Positions 1 to 11,304 are shown, counted from the stretch's first letter. The stretch: DNA of 64,000 bases from a cyanobacterium endosymbiont of Rhopalodia gibberula (GCF_003574135.1 NZ_AP018341.1:2269740-2333739); one strand, 5' to 3'. The notes: generated by a model not told the origin, from the letters alone. Numbers and translations: made by a program.

Positions 1-157
1 TTGTCATTGTATTAAGTTAATTTAATGTAAATTATTGGGTTGAGCGTTTTACGCAACAAGTATAAACGCTATGTCTGGCACATTCCATTTAAAACTCAGA
101 GTTTACTATAACACTTCCCATGCAATGGTTATTTCTTCTAGGAAGTCTTTCACTTAT

Positions 158-195
158 CACCGAATTTATTCGGTGTATTTTTATCTTTTAGAAAA
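158..195 (+). terminator. Hairpin with T-rich tail
   Basis: A 7-bp GC-containing stem (158-164 with 169-175, CACCGAA/TTCGGTG) and a 4-nt loop are followed by a T-rich stretch (176-195). This has the shape of a rho-independent terminator for a plus-strand transcript entering from left of the window. No gene end is visible on that side, so the gene it serves is unknown. Confidence 0.5.
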
Positions 196-230
196 AAGTA
201 CAACAATACCACTTTATCTTTAATTTTTTT

Positions 231-875
231 TTAAAAAAAGCTGATTTTACTTTCTTTTTTATTCAAATGGGAAGTGTCCCCATTTAATTTCAATTGCCAG
301 CGATCATCTTTATAAACGACTTTAACTAAACAGCATAAAGTAGCTCTAATTTTAGGGGTTCCTGCTACTAATCCCCAAGTCGTTCCTAAAACTGATATCC
401 CATGACCGACTAATAAGATGTCCTCGGAGAATTCAGCAATTAATTGCTTAACGATTTCCCCTGTTCGTTGCATTACTTTAGTTTCAGTTTCGGGATATTG
501 GGGGATAAATTTTGAGGAGTAATGCCAATTGATCCGAGGATATTCTCTATTTAAATAGTCGGGGGGATGTATTGTTGGATGTTCACTCATCCATTCTGGA
601 TTGTACCATTCCGCGAGTCCCGCTTCTAGTTTAATCTCAAGATCAAGAATTTCCGCTACCTGATGGGCAGTTTGAATAGTTCTTAAAAAAGGTGAGGCAA
701 AAATATGGACGATATTTTCTGATTGTAGCCGTTTTCCTAATTGTTGAGCTTGTATAATTCCGTCTTCAGAGAGAGGAGGATCGTAAGGATATTCAGCCGT
801 ATCAAACCACTCAGGGTTAACAAAATCCAGACGATTTCCATGTCTAGCGATCCAAACAGTCTGATTAGAATTCAT
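231..875 (-). CDS. Histidine phosphatase family protein (phosphoglycerate mutase-like)
   Basis: This is a cytoplasmic member of the histidine phosphatase (branch 1) superfamily. The N-terminal catalytic motif is ARHGNR with the phospho-accepting histidine; the second conserved histidine sits in LLVGHG near residue 165. Both halves of the fold are present at a typical length of about 214 residues. I chose the start MNSNQT at 875 because the motif follows within ten residues; the frame is open to 908 but those 11 extra residues look unlike the family. The substrate (sugar phosphate, small metabolite or protein) cannot be told from sequence. The stop codon lies in a T7-A9 tract (about 224-240) that can fold into an AT-only hairpin. 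No operon partner is close by. Confidence 0.85.
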   Translation of the reverse strand: MNSNQTVWIARHGNRLDFVNPEWFDTAEYPYDPPLSEDGIIQAQQLGKRLQSENIVHIFASPFLRTIQTAHQVAEILDLEIKLEAGLAEWYNPEWMSEHPTIHPPDYLNREYPRINWHYSSKFIPQYPETETKVMQRTGEIVKQLIAEFSEDILLVGHGISVLGTTWGLVAGTPKIRATLCCLVKVVYKDDRWQLKLNGDTSHLNKKESKISFF

Positions 876-931
876 CAATTTTAAGTACCTCTTAGTTCTT
901 CTGTCCAATTACTAATTTATTGACCTATAAC

Positions 932-1225
932 TTATAAAAAATACTGTAAACTTGTAAATACATCTAATTCGTTAGGTAAAGAGCTTTTATTATCGTTTCT
1001 ATTTTCAAACACGGCTTTAGAGGAAATTAATTTTAAGGTTTTCCTCATAGTTTTTGGTGGGTTTTCAGCAATTACATTCATAACCAGTTTTTTGTTCGAG
1101 ATACACATTGCAAAGAGCAGAATAGAAGCAGACGATAGCAGCCCCATTTGATGGTTTGAAATAGTACGCACTAGTTTCTTTAGAAACTGTTTCTGTATCT
1201 TATGGGCGACATAGCCAATATTCAC
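932..1225 (-). CDS. Unrecognised 97-aa ORF, possibly a remnant
   Basis: This open frame of 97 codons lies just upstream of the phosphatase on the same strand. One hydrophobic stretch (about residues 28-43) could be a membrane segment; the rest is Lys/Asn-rich and not similar to any family I know. Base composition matches the surrounding AT-rich spacers. It may be a small membrane protein or the open tail of a decayed gene. Confidence 0.3.
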   Translation of the reverse strand: MNIGYVAHKIQKQFLKKLVRTISNHQMGLLSSASILLFAMCISNKKLVMNVIAENPPKTMRKTLKLISSKAVFENRNDNKSSLPNELDVFTSLQYFL

Positions 1226-1801
1226 AAAGAGAATATCTTCTAATTAGGAAATTAATAACACTACAAAGCAATTAATGAGGGATAAATAATCAAAAAGCTT
1301 TGCTCTATGAGTAAAAATCTGAGTTTTTAATGATTTACCTCGGCTTCTAAAATTAAGTTACCAGAAAAGATGGTTTGCCCCAATCTCGACGGAACAAAGT
1401 CACAGCTACTGTACCAAGAGAAATTACTTTCAGACCTAACATATTTTCAAATATAGAGTATATATTCTAGGTTTAAAGATTGGAATTGAAAGGTAATTTT
1501 AGGCATAGCCAACTCAACTGCAATGCTTCTAATTTAGTTTTTGAGAGTCAATCTCACCGCTCCTTAACCCTGAGTGCTAGCCACTTCTACAGTGGTTGGT
1601 ACTACAAACTAAGCAAAACTGCTAACACATTAAAACCCTTTAAGTTATTATGACATATTTTCTAAACCTATTCTAGGTTTAAATCCCTGCTGGACTTGTT
1701 ACACTTTCCCCTTTCAGTTTTCCTCTTTACTTTTCCGAGAGAAGATCCTTTATGATGAAACAAGGATCAAATTAATATCGATTTGGTTCCAGATCGATTT
1801 C
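1226..1801. other. Spacer, 576 bp
   Basis: No convincing gene. On the minus strand about 1355-1445 there is a short coding-like run (GLKVISLGTVAVTLFRRDWG) starting from an ATG and closed after 29 codons, with further sense in another frame. This fits a decayed gene that I could not identify. Confidence 0.4.
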
Positions 1802-2599
1802 GTGCTTATACCCTCATTGAATAATCTCAATATTAGTCAATATTTTTTAATGCTAGACCAGGTCGTCGATTCTTCCCTTATATTTAGTTTCAAAACTATT
1901 CTAATATTTTTAGTTATCGTTATTTTAGAGGCTGTTTTATCTGCCGATAATGCTATTGCTTTGGCTGCTATTGCCCAAGGATTACCAAATCTAAAATCAC
2001 GAAAATATGCTCTAAATTTAGGCTTGGTTTTCGCTTATATTCTACGAATGGCCCTAATTTTAACAGCGACTTGGGTAATTAATTTCTGGCAATTTGAGCT
2101 ATTAGGAGCATTATATTTGCTGTGGTTGACGTTCAATTATTTTACTTTCCAGAAAAAAGAAGAAGATCATCACAGTTCACAATCTCAATCGTTATGGCAA
2201 GCGATTCCTTCAATTGCTATCACAGATTTAGCGTTTTCTCTTGATAGTGTCACCACTGCAATCGCTATTGCTGACGATCTTTGGTTAATTCTTTTAGGGG
2301 GAACAGTTGGGGTAATTACCCTAAGGTTTTTAGCCGAACTGTTTATCCATTGGTTAGAGGAATATACTCATCTTGAAGATGCAGGTTTTATTACCGTGGG
2401 GTTAGTTGGAGTTAGACTCTTAATACGGGTAATTAACACTGATTTTGTCCCTCCTGAATGGTTAATGATTAGTACTATAGCACTGTTATTTTTATGGGGA
2501 TTTTCTAAACGATCTTCTGAAACAATAGAAGCTCACAAAGTTACAATGGAAGACCTGGAAATTAGGGAACACGAGGAGCGTAAAAAAATTTCCTCATAG
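1802..2599 (+). CDS. TerC/YkoY-type integral membrane protein
   Basis: This is a member of the TerC family (Pfam TerC), a polytopic inner-membrane protein linked to metal (manganese or calcium) handling; in plants and cyanobacteria a relative aids thylakoid protein insertion. It has about seven hydrophobic segments. The family's two acidic repeats are clear: EAVLSADNAIALAA near residue 40 and LAFSLDSVTTAIAIADD near residue 147, which carry the conserved membrane Asp/Glu residues. The C-terminus is a charged tail. The frame opens with GTG at 1802; an ATG at 1850 (MLDQVV) is an equally plausible start and there is no clear ribosome-binding site. It stands alone, about 110 bp upstream of mutS on the same strand. 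The transported ion is not determinable here. Confidence 0.85.
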   Translation: MLIPSLNNLNISQYFLMLDQVVDSSLIFSFKTILIFLVIVILEAVLSADNAIALAAIAQGLPNLKSRKYALNLGLVFAYILRMALILTATWVINFWQFELLGALYLLWLTFNYFTFQKKEEDHHSSQSQSLWQAIPSIAITDLAFSLDSVTTAIAIADDLWLILLGGTVGVITLRFLAELFIHWLEEYTHLEDAGFITVGLVGVRLLIRVINTDFVPPEWLMISTIALLFLWGFSKRSSETIEAHKVTMEDLEIREHEERKKISS

Positions 2600-2710
2600 T
2601 TAAGGGATTTATGACTGATCCTACTTAATAGGAATATCGAGGGAATAACAAAGTTTTACTCCGAAACTTTAAGATACTAACTCTGAACTAGATGACTAAC
2701 CGTTTCAATT

Positions 2711-5338
2711 ATGACCATTTCTCCTGATCCTAATTCTCAATCAAAACTTGGAACAAGCAAATCTCCTCATACTAGTTATCGTCATCTTGACTTCCAGAAG
2801 TTAACCCCCATGTATCAACATTATGTGAAGGTTAAATGTCAATATCCTAATGCTTTATTAGTGTATCGGGTGGGAGATTTTTTTGAATGCTTTTTTCAGG
2901 ATGCCGTAATAGTCTCCCAGGAATTAGAATTAGCGTTAACTAGTAAAGATGGAGGAAAGGAAATCGGTCGAGTAGCCATGACAGGAGTTCCTCACCATTC
3001 CTTAGAAAGATATAGTCGCTTATTGATAGAAAAAGGCTATGCTTTGGCTATTTGTGACCAAGTAGAAGACTCTTCTCAAGCAGTCGCTCAAGGGCGTATG
3101 GTGGAAAGAAAAGTTACCAAATTACTTACTCCCGGGACCCTAACAGATGATGGGATGCTACAAGCCAAGCGAAACAATTTTTTGGCTGCCGTTGTAGTAG
3201 AGAAAAAACATTGGGGACTTTCCTATGCTGATATCTCAACTGGGGAGTTTTTCACTACTCAAGGACAGGAATTAACTAATCTAAACTTAGAATTATTACG
3301 TCTACAACCCTCAGAAATTTTGGTTCCTAGTAATGCTCCTAATATTAATAGTTTACTGCGTCCTGGAGAACAATCAGAACATCTAATTGATGGGTTGCCA
3401 AACTGTTTTTGTTATTCCTTGCAATCACAAACCCCCTTCACTTTAGATAAAGCCAAATCCAAGCTTTTAATAACCTTTGGTATCCGTTCTCTCGAAGGAA
3501 TGGGATGTGAACATTTACCTCTAGCAATTCGAGCTGCTGGGGGGCTATTAGAATATATCGAAGATACCCAAAAAGTACATCAAATTTTACTACAACCACT
3601 AAGAACTTACAATCAGGTTGATTTCCTTATTTTAGACTATCAAACCCGTCGTAACCTCGAAATTACCCAAACTGTAAGAGATGGAACCTTTCATGGTTCT
3701 TTATTATGGGCTTTGGATCGCACTTGTACTGCCATGGGAGGCCGAGCGTTACGTCGTTGGTTAATCGAACCTTTGCTAAATATCAAAGAAATTAATGCTA
3801 GACAAAATACAGTCAAAGAGTTAGTAGAAACTCCTTCATTGCGCCAAGATTTACGTCAGTTATTACGCAGTATTTATGATTTAGAAAGAATTACCGGTAG
3901 AGTAGGTTCGGAAACGGCGAATGCTCGGGATTTATTGTCATTAGCCGAGTCTTTAGTCCGGCTAACCAAATTAGTAGAATTAGCTTCTCAAGGAACTTCT
4001 CCTTATTTAAAAAATTTACAAAAAATTCCCCCTGAATTAGAAAAATTGGGTAGACATGTTATTAACCATTTAGTCGAATCTCCTCCTCTTCATTTAAAAG
4101 ATGGAGGCGTAATTCGGGATGGGATTAACAGTGATTTAGATACAGTCCGTCATCGTCTTGAAGATGATCGTCAATGGTTAGCTAATTTAGAAGTTACAGA
4201 AAGACAAAAAATCAGAGTATCTAATCTAAAAGTTGGTTACAATAAGACTTTTGGTTACTATATTAGTCTTCCTCGTAGTAAAGCAGAATTAGCTCCAGAT
4301 AATTACGTTCGTAAACAAACGTTAACTAATGAAGAAAGGTACATTACTCCTGAATTAAAAGAACGAGAGACTCGTATTTTGACAGCACAAGATGAGCTCA
4401 ATAAATTAGAATACAAAGTTTTTACAGAATTACGTTCAAAAGTAGCTGAAAAAGCTCAAGAAATTCGCAATGTTTCTAAGAAAGTAGCAGCTATTGATGT
4501 CTTATCAGGGTTAGCAGAAGTAGCAGTTTCTCAAGGATATTGTTGTCCTGAAGTCAACAAAGGAAGGGTAATAGAAATAATTGATGGAAGACATCCAGTT
4601 GTTGAACAATCTTTGGCAGCAGGTGTATTTGTTCCTAATTCAACCTTGATAGGCAAAAATCAAGATAATGATGCTCCTGATTTAATTGTTTTAACTGGTC
4701 CTAATGCCAGTGGCAAAAGCTGTTATTTAAGACAAGTAGGACTGATTCAATTAATGGCACAAACTGGAAGTTTTGTTCCAGCTACAACCGCAAAATTAGG
4801 AATTAGTGATCGTATTTTTACTCGTGTAGGAGCAGTGGATGATTTGGCTACAGGACAGTCAACCTTTATGGTGGAGATGAATGAAACCGCTAATATCTTA
4901 AATCACGGAACTGCTAAATCTTTGATTTTATTAGATGAAATTGGGCGAGGAACAGCTACTTTTGATGGACTATCTATTGCTTGGGCGGTAGCAGAATATT
5001 TGGCAACAGAAATTCAAGGAAGAACGATTTTTGCAACTCACTACCATGAATTAAATGAATTAGCATTTATTCTTTCTAATGTTGCTAATTATCAAGTGAC
5101 AGTACAAGAATTACCCCATGAAATTATTTTTTTACATCAGGTCCGTCCAGGGGGCGCAGATAAATCCTATGGGATAGAAGTAGGAAGATTAGCTGGATTA
5201 CCTAATTCAGTCATTAAACGGGCCAAACAAATGATGAATCAGATTGAAAAACATAGTAAGATTACTCTAGGAATACGCCAAGGAACCAGTAAATTTGGTT
5301 CTTTGAAAGAGATAGAAGAATCGGGCTCAACTAATTAA
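2711..5338 (+). CDS. mutS: DNA mismatch repair protein MutS
   Basis: MutS recognises mispaired and slipped bases and starts mismatch repair with MutL. All five domains are present in 875 residues, normal for the family. The mismatch-reading Phe-X-Glu motif is in VGDFFECF near residue 57. Connector and lever/clamp domains follow. The ATPase carries the Walker A GPNASGKS near residue 665, the Walker [11 protein letters not shown], the ATHYHEL histidine motif and the helix-turn-helix dimer tail near [20 protein letters not shown]. The start ATG at 2711 gives an N-terminus about 25 residues longer than minimal MutS, with a low-complexity Ser/Pro-rich leader; an internal start is not favoured. It is intact, which is notable because mismatch repair is often lost in shrinking genomes. 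Confidence 0.97.
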   Translation: MTISPDPNSQSKLGTSKSPHTSYRHLDFQKLTPMYQHYVKVKCQYPNALLVYRVGDFFECFFQDAVIVSQELELALTSKDGGKEIGRVAMTGVPHHSLERYSRLLIEKGYALAICDQVEDSSQAVAQGRMVERKVTKLLTPGTLTDDGMLQAKRNNFLAAVVVEKKHWGLSYADISTGEFFTTQGQELTNLNLELLRLQPSEILVPSNAPNINSLLRPGEQSEHLIDGLPNCFCYSLQSQTPFTLDKAKSKLLITFGIRSLEGMGCEHLPLAIRAAGGLLEYIEDTQKVHQILLQPLRTYNQVDFLILDYQTRRNLEITQTVRDGTFHGSLLWALDRTCTAMGGRALRRWLIEPLLNIKEINARQNTVKELVETPSLRQDLRQLLRSIYDLERITGRVGSETANARDLLSLAESLVRLTKLVELASQGTSPYLKNLQKIPPELEKLGRHVINHLVESPPLHLKDGGVIRDGINSDLDTVRHRLEDDRQWLANLEVTERQKIRVSNLKVGYNKTFGYYISLPRSKAELAPDNYVRKQTLTNEERYITPELKERETRILTAQDELNKLEYKVFTELRSKVAEKAQEIRNVSKKVAAIDVLSGLAEVAVSQGYCCPEVNKGRVIEIIDGRHPVVEQSLAAGVFVPNSTLIGKNQDNDAPDLIVLTGPNASGKSCYLRQVGLIQLMAQTGSFVPATTAKLGISDRIFTRVGAVDDLATGQSTFMVEMNETANILNHGTAKSLILLDEIGRGTATFDGLSIAWAVAEYLATEIQGRTIFATHYHELNELAFILSNVANYQVTVQELPHEIIFLHQVRPGGADKSYGIEVGRLAGLPNSVIKRAKQMMNQIEKHSKITLGIRQGTSKFGSLKEIEESGSTN

Positions 5339-5671
5339 ACAATTATTTTTTTCAAAAGTAAATATTTAGTTTTTAATAGTTATTGCCCTAACTAAAATTT
5401 GTAAAATCTATTAGATTAGGACAAGACAGAAAAATACTGATTATACTCAACTGACAATCTAAAATTAATCAATGGAATGCCAATTTAAAAACCTTCGAAG
5501 TTAAAATTTGATAAAGTTCCTCTGTCTATAAGTTCTTTTTTAAAAAAAAACTAAATTTACTGTTGACACTTTTCGCCGTTCCTCAATCAAAATATACAAT
5601 CACTTTTATAAAAGTAAGGACTAATTGTCTATATTTTTTTGGCATGATAAATACTATTTTTATAGTAAATC

Positions 5672-5724
5672 GACTAATTATAGTAATACTTAATTCTTAA
5701 TTAGAAGTATCACTATAATTAGTC
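5672..5724. repeat. Imperfect inverted repeat
   Basis: Arms 5672-5684 and 5712-5724 pair over 13 bp. After one A/C mismatch a further 6 bp pair (5686-5691 with 5705-5710). It is too far (about 330 bp) from mutS to be its obvious terminator and has no T tail. Confidence 0.7.
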
Positions 5725-7516
5725 TAAATTTTAATTTAAATTGTTAATTTTTTATAAATTTTATGTAATTTTAATTTTGTTTTTTTACTTAAAATTAAGA
5801 ACATTTCAGTAAAAAATATTTATCTTTGCTTTAACTTAATATAGTTTTTACCTAGTTGATCTCTCGTGCAAGGATTATTTTTTGATAAGCTAATTGAATA
5901 TTAACCAATTTTATTTTTTAAAAAATATCTGCTGATACTTCGCTATGAAGTGTTAATTGACTGATAATTTTTGCGTAAATTTTTATAGTATATAGATTAA
6001 TCTATTTAGTTTTAGCAAAACCTTTTTTACCAAGCTTCTAGCTATTTTATTATTTTTTCAGATGTTTTTGTTTCTATAATTTATACGCTAACCTCTTTAT
6101 ATGAAACAACTGGCACCACATAATAAATTATTTACCTTTTAATTACGGCGATTTTATCAACTACCAATCTTTTCAAGAGTTAAAATTTTTTATATACAAT
6201 TTCTTATCTAAATATATTAGATAGTCCACTTAACTCTTATATGAACTTAATTTATATTAATTACGTCTCATTCGAAGAAAAATAATATTGAAATAGACGT
6301 GGTTCTCGGCTCAATACAAATTACTAATAGTTAATTTATTATTTTGATGTAGTTTTCTGGTGGTTTAACCACAATAAATACAAGTTGCTGTTCAGTCTAT
6401 TTTTTGATGTAAATTTACAATTTTAAATATTTGACTCAATTAAATATTTTATGCTACTAACATAAGTTAAGTTAATATTTCTAGTCTAACATATTTTGTT
6501 TGTTAAACAAAACTTGCTGTAGTAGTGTTTATTTTTTAACTAAAACTTTTGATAAAGCTAATACTAACAATTAAACTTTATCCTTATATTTTTTATATTT
6601 ACATAAGAGGTTCAGTAGAACTAAGATATTAAGTTAACTATATCAATAAAAATAAATTCGCAGTAAGCATTGCCCCTGAGTAGTTGACCGTTAATTTAAT
6701 ATTTTGACTTCCAATCATGGCTTAGATAATTTTTAGAGACTACAGACTATAACCTAAGAAGGTACAAGGACAGTTATTTTTGATCCCAAGTATTGGCCTT
6801 GTTGTCAGATAATTGTGTAATACAATTAGTTTTTAGTGGAATGATAAGAGGAAATTTCGAGAAATGATGGTAAATGTGAAAACCTATTAAGAAAAAGATA
6901 TTGAATGTACCATCACATCTCGTCCTTTTAGCAAAAGTCGAGATGTGGAAAGTTGATGGGTCAATGACAGTGACAAAACGATTGTGAATCAGAAGTTCAA
7001 AACTATTATCGGGAGCATCCCATAGAAAATAAAGCTTTATCAATTTTTTTAAGTAAATTAAATAAATTTAAAGTTAACAACTAATTCCAAGATCTGGATA
7101 AAAAAACTAAATTAATTTTAGAATCTAACAATTCTTTTTCTTTGAATTTAATGATTGCTTAGCAGAAGACTAATAAGTTACGTCCTTGCTTTTGATCAAG
7201 TGATATAAAGACAGTATGAGTATCAAAAATATAGCTCTTGATTTTTAATTTTTTGATGATGTTATGTTATTAATCTGGTGGGTAAACTTTAATTTATAGC
7301 TAAAAATATCACTATTTATTGAGTGTAAAGTTAAAGCTTTGGATTTAATTAAAATACTTACAATTCTTTTGTTAATGGTGAAGATGACATCATTTTCAGT
7401 ATTGATGGCTAAAGCACGACGATATTTAGTGAAATAATAATACGTTTTCTATCATTAATTTTTGTGGGGTTTCTTTGGTATGTCATTACAATTCATGGTG
7501 TAGTCCATAAGACTTT

Positions 7517-7558
7517 AATTTTAGCTAAACTTTTAATTTTAAAAGTTTAGCTAAAATT
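7517..7558. repeat. Perfect 20-bp inverted repeat, 2-nt spacer
   Basis: Arms 7517-7536 and 7539-7558 are exact reverse complements, with only TT between them. No gene lies within 400 bp. It belongs to the group of unrelated long palindromes in this window. Confidence 0.9.
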
Positions 7559-8020
7559 ATATAAAGTGATTGAAACTACATAAGATAAGCTAGCCATTAT
7601 TTCTTCAATCGAGTTTATTTTTTTTGATTATGTTCTCTAAACAAATAACTCTGTAAACGTAGAAAACTTATTTTAGAATAGGTATTCTATGGGTGAAAAT
7701 AAAAATTTATACTAAAATTTATATACCGATTTTTTAAAACTAAAATCAATAGAAATTAACTTAATAAAGTTTGCAAAAAAATATTAATAATTAGAAAAAA
7801 TTAAAATTTAGTCCAAGAATAAATAAACTCTTAACTGTCTAACAATTCAGCTTTGTATTCTACTAATATTTGTGCGACTTACCAAACTTTAGCAGTAAGC
7901 TTGGAACCAAAGTATTCAACGAGATTAACTCAGTTTAAATCCATAAATTAACATTGAGTCGGCAACAGGAACTAAGTTGTTGTAGAATCAGGCTTGAACC
8001 TGTCATTAATGTATTGAAGA

Positions 8021-8029
8021 AAGGAGGAG
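8021..8029 (+). promoter_or_regulatory. Strong Shine-Dalgarno that fixes the DUF3110 start
   Basis: AAGGAGGAG ends five bases before the ATG at 8035 and is the best anti-16S match I noticed in the window. It argues for the 8035 start over the 27 residues of open frame that extend upstream to 7954. Confidence 0.8.
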
Positions 8030-8034
8030 TTTGT

Positions 8035-8421
8035 ATGGCTAAAGTTTATGTTCTACTGTACAATGCTCGCACCGAAAACGAAGGAATTCACACTGTTCAA
8101 ATGGGTGATCGCACCAAAGTTTTGATGTTTGAGTTTGAAGACGATGCTACCCGCTACGCCTTGCTACTCGAAGCTCAAGATTTCCCGTCCCCATCCATTG
8201 AATCTTTAGACTCAGAAGAAGTAGAAGAGTTTTGTCGAAAAGCAGATTATGATTATGAATTAATTAAAGAAGGAATGTTAGCCATTCCTCCGGAAACAAA
8301 TGTAGACACTGATTGGGAAAATGAAAAAATTCCCCAAAAAAACAATCCGCCAGAAACGACTTATGATATGTCTTCTGACGAACTGGACCGCATTCGTCGT
8401 CAACTAGAAGGGTTAATATAA
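8035..8421 (+). CDS. DUF3110 family protein
   Basis: This is a small acidic cytoplasmic protein (128 residues) of the DUF3110 family, widespread in cyanobacteria and plastid lineages, function unknown. The family's N-terminal block is clear: AKVYVLLYNARTENEGIHT followed by FEFEDDATRYALLLEAQDFP. The C-terminal third is a linker rich in Pro, Asn and Asp ending in a short helix (LDRIRRQLEGL). The start is chosen from the strong ribosome-binding site at 8021-8029. The stop is 8 bp before murQ on the same strand, so the two are probably one transcript; no functional link between them is known to me. Confidence 0.9.
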   Translation: MAKVYVLLYNARTENEGIHTVQMGDRTKVLMFEFEDDATRYALLLEAQDFPSPSIESLDSEEVEEFCRKADYDYELIKEGMLAIPPETNVDTDWENEKIPQKNNPPETTYDMSSDELDRIRRQLEGLI

Positions 8422-8429
8422 CAAAATCT

Positions 8430-9335
8430 ATGGATTATTTAGAAAAACGAGACCATCTATTAACTGAACAGATTAACTCTAATAGTAGTAATTTAGACCA
8501 GTTAAGTTCCGTAGAGTTGGTCGATCTGTTTAACCGAGAGGATGCTCAAACTCTCAAAGCCATTGCTCAAGCAAGACTGGAATTAGCTCAAGCCATTGAA
8601 GTGAGTGCAAAATCTTTAGGTCGAGGAGGACGATTATTCTACGTTGGAGCAGGAACTAGTGGACGGTTAGGGGTCTTGGATGCGGCCGAATGTCCCCCCA
8701 CATTTTGTACCCATCCTGACTTAGTACAGGGTATTATTGCCGGAGGAGCTGCTGCCTTGGTGAGAAGTTCAGAGAATCTCGAAGATCGTAAAGAAGATGG
8801 AGCCTTTGCGATCACCCAACGCCAGATTGTGGATAAAGATGTGGTTGTAGGAATTAGTGCCGGAGGAACCACCCCTTTTGTTCACGGTGCGCTAGAAGCT
8901 GCCAAAAAGTGTGGCGCAACCACTATTGTTGTGACTTGCGTTCCTGCCAAACAAGTCCCTATAATAGCCGATGTTGATATTCGCTTGCTTACTGGTCCAG
9001 AAGTTTTAGCCGGTTCTACTCGTCTGAAAGCTGGAACAGTCACCAAGATGGCTCTAAATATTCTGTCTACAGGAGTGATGGTGCGCCTAGGAAAGGTTTA
9101 CGGAAATCGTATGGTGGATGTTTCAGTGACTAATCGAAAACTTCATGATCGTGCTCTCAAAATGTTAGAAGATCTTACAGAGTTAAGTCGTGAAGAAGCA
9201 GAAATCTTACTAGAAAGTAGTGGGAAAAAAGTGAAATTAGCATTGTTAATGCACTGGAAAGCACTAGATGCTCAACAAGGACAACAGTTATTAGATAACC
9301 ATCAAGGAAACCTCAGAAAGGCAATCCAAATGTAA
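8430..9335 (+). CDS. murQ: N-acetylmuramic acid 6-phosphate etherase MurQ
   Basis: MurQ cleaves the D-lactyl ether of N-acetylmuramic acid 6-phosphate to give N-acetylglucosamine 6-phosphate, a step in recycling cell-wall sugars. The single SIS domain spans about residues 50-210. The signature GAGTSGRLGVLDAAECPPTF (about residues 73-92) contains the phosphosugar-binding serines and the catalytic glutamate. The C-terminal helical part with TNRKLHDRA follows. At 301 residues it is full length. It lies 8 bp behind the DUF3110 gene. No MurNAc phosphotransferase or anhydro-MurNAc kinase is nearby, so its substrate supply would have to be encoded elsewhere. Confidence 0.95.
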   Translation: MDYLEKRDHLLTEQINSNSSNLDQLSSVELVDLFNREDAQTLKAIAQARLELAQAIEVSAKSLGRGGRLFYVGAGTSGRLGVLDAAECPPTFCTHPDLVQGIIAGGAAALVRSSENLEDRKEDGAFAITQRQIVDKDVVVGISAGGTTPFVHGALEAAKKCGATTIVVTCVPAKQVPIIADVDIRLLTGPEVLAGSTRLKAGTVTKMALNILSTGVMVRLGKVYGNRMVDVSVTNRKLHDRALKMLEDLTELSREEAEILLESSGKKVKLALLMHWKALDAQQGQQLLDNHQGNLRKAIQM

Positions 9336-9759
9336 AATCAAAGTTAGTCGAAATTTTAGGATTAATTAGCAAAATACAGAGTTTTATTTTTGAATAGTTA
9401 TTATGTCTCTTAATTGTTTCAATCGTGGTTTTGTTCCTAGTGACTCTCAGTGGTTGTAGACCACGAAATTTAGTTAAGAACTCAGAGAAATATACTTAAA
9501 ATAAAAAAAAGCATAATAAAGATTGTTCAGAACGTTTATGTAAAGTTTATCTTTAAAGTGTCAAGACAACGTAAAGGCAAATCCATTAAAAATGCGTTAG
9601 CGTTAGTCCAGATATAATTAATCCGATGTGTTATAAAACTTTGAAGGGAAAAAACTTAGTAAAAAGCAGTAAGTTATACGAGTATCTTTCTAAAAGATTA
9701 CCAATTACAACGGAGTTTAACAGGGAGATGTGTAAATTTTTGCTTGGTTACTGAGCTCG
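9336..9759. other. Spacer, 424 bp
   Basis: AT-rich sequence upstream of the CDF transporter gene. I see no gene, RNA or strong hairpin in it. Confidence 0.5.
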
Positions 9760-10803
9760 TTGAAGTATTGTCTCCGTTCTCTAGCTAGTTTTCAAGGAAG
9801 TGCAAAATCTCAGTATAATAAAACTGAACAAAGGTCAGAAACCTCTGGCTCAAAGACTTGGAGACTTTATTTAACCTCCGTGGTACAAGATAACTATTCT
9901 CAAGTTCGTCAGGTCTTGCTCATCACTCTGTTTCTCAATCTTTTTGTGGTGGGGTTAAAGGCTACAGTAGGCATTATGACTGGTTCGTTAAGTTTACAGG
10001 CGGATGCCATTCATAGCATTACGGATAGTGCCAATAATATTTTGGGGTTAATTGCCAATAGTTTGTCTTCTCCTAAACCTAATCGCTATCACCCTTACGG
10101 ACGGCAGAAATATGAAGGAGTAGCTACCTTAGGAATTGTAGCTTTTTTAGGCATTGCCTGTTTTGAAATTCTTCAAGGTACAATCCAAAGAATCTATTAC
10201 GGTGGTCAAGAAGTTAGAGTCTCTGGAGCACAAATATGGATTTTGTTAATTGTTTTAGGCGTTAACATTTTTGTTGCTTTTTATGAACGTCGTGTGGGAA
10301 AACGATTAAACAGTCCTATTTTAGTGGCGGACGCTTATCATACCATGAGCGATATTTGGGTGACAATTATGGTACTAGGAGGACTAATTGGAATTTGGCA
10401 AGCAAAACAATTAAATTTACCGCAACTTCAGTGGCTAGACGCTATATTAGCTTTTCCCGTCGCCTTTTTGGTGTTTATCAGTGGTTGGCAAGTGCTGCGA
10501 AGCAATGTACCTTGGCTAGTAGATGTCATGGTGATCGCTCCTGAAGCGATCCATGAGATTGTGATGGGAGTTCCTGGGGTACTTAACTGTCATGATATTG
10601 CTTCGCGGGGACTTTTAGGAAGACAAGTATTTATTGAAATGCATTTGGTGGTAAATTCTCCAGACGTAGAAAGTTCCCATTACATTACAGAGATAGTAGA
10701 AGAGAGATTAGAAGAACGTTTTAGTCCAGTACGAGTGGTGATTCATATAGAACCCCCGGATTATCAGTCTTCCAAAATTAGTTTTGGGACTGAAATTTCT
10801 TAG
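9760..10803 (+). CDS. Cation diffusion facilitator (CDF) transporter
   Basis: This is an inner-membrane proton-coupled exporter of divalent metals (zinc, iron, manganese or cobalt) of the CDF family. Six hydrophobic segments lie between about residues 45 and 245. The two metal-site motifs are visible: LQADAIHSITDSANN in the second helix and LVADAYHTMSD in the fifth. The cytoplasmic C-terminal domain (about residues 255-345) has the ferredoxin-like fold pattern ending VVIHIEP. The frame opens at a TTG (9760); the first 40 residues are atypical, and a GTG at 9880 (VQDNYSQVRQ) would give the usual family N-terminus, so the true start may be there. Metal specificity is undetermined. It is monocistronic as far as can be seen. 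Confidence 0.88.
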   Translation: MKYCLRSLASFQGSAKSQYNKTEQRSETSGSKTWRLYLTSVVQDNYSQVRQVLLITLFLNLFVVGLKATVGIMTGSLSLQADAIHSITDSANNILGLIANSLSSPKPNRYHPYGRQKYEGVATLGIVAFLGIACFEILQGTIQRIYYGGQEVRVSGAQIWILLIVLGVNIFVAFYERRVGKRLNSPILVADAYHTMSDIWVTIMVLGGLIGIWQAKQLNLPQLQWLDAILAFPVAFLVFISGWQVLRSNVPWLVDVMVIAPEAIHEIVMGVPGVLNCHDIASRGLLGRQVFIEMHLVVNSPDVESSHYITEIVEERLEERFSPVRVVIHIEPPDYQSSKISFGTEIS

Positions 10804-11273
10804 AAAGCGCAAAACAAAACACATTAAACTTCCTATCGGTAGAACGAATTTCTATATAGAAAAATCTATATAGATTACTGAGCTATATCTCAGTTCTTGC
10901 AAAAACGCTATCACTAATTTGTTTAGTCACTGTAATTCCTAGAGTAATGTCATTTAAACTTCTATTTATTATTATTTCTAAAGTAGAAAAATTCATGTTT
11001 TTAAACTTTATATCGTTATATACTCTATCTAAGTATTTACTTTTTAGTAAAAAGACATTAATATTGCAACTGTGTAATTTATACCGAAGTTTTTTTTTAT
11101 AGAATAGGTAAGTACAAAAAGATTTATATAAGCGCTAAAGATCATTCAATAATTTAAAGGTAATTAGGAGAATAAATTCTCCATAACTGATTATGTAAAA
11201 TCAACTAGTGAAATGCAAAATGAAGAAAATTTATGGTTGAAAATCGACAATTTTTTTGAATTTTTAAGCTATT

Positions 11274-11304
11274 GTGTTAAATCTACTAGGAGTAGATTTA
11301 ACAC
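11274..11304. repeat. Perfect 14-bp inverted repeat, 3-nt loop
   Basis: Arms 11274-11287 and 11291-11304 are exact reverse complements separated by AGG. No T tail and no gene within several hundred bases. Confidence 0.9.

Larger units (their letters stand above)
5339..8034. other. Long AT-rich spacer, 2.7 kb, with possible gene remnants
   Basis: No intact gene that I can support. Two places look like former coding sequence. At 6774-7043 all three compatible readings give peptide-like runs, including an 89-codon minus-strand ORF (WDAPDNSFELLIHNRF near its start), with higher GC than its flanks. At 7248-7448 the minus strand is open for 67 codons without any Met start (YRRALAINTENDVIF). I recognise neither. 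Two hairpins in this spacer are listed separately. Confidence 0.5.

Noticed and set aside
6774-7043. 89-codon minus-strand ORF in the spacer before DUF3110
   Set aside because: No family resemblance, no ribosome-binding site, and the other frames over the same DNA look equally peptide-like. Mentioned only as a possible remnant.
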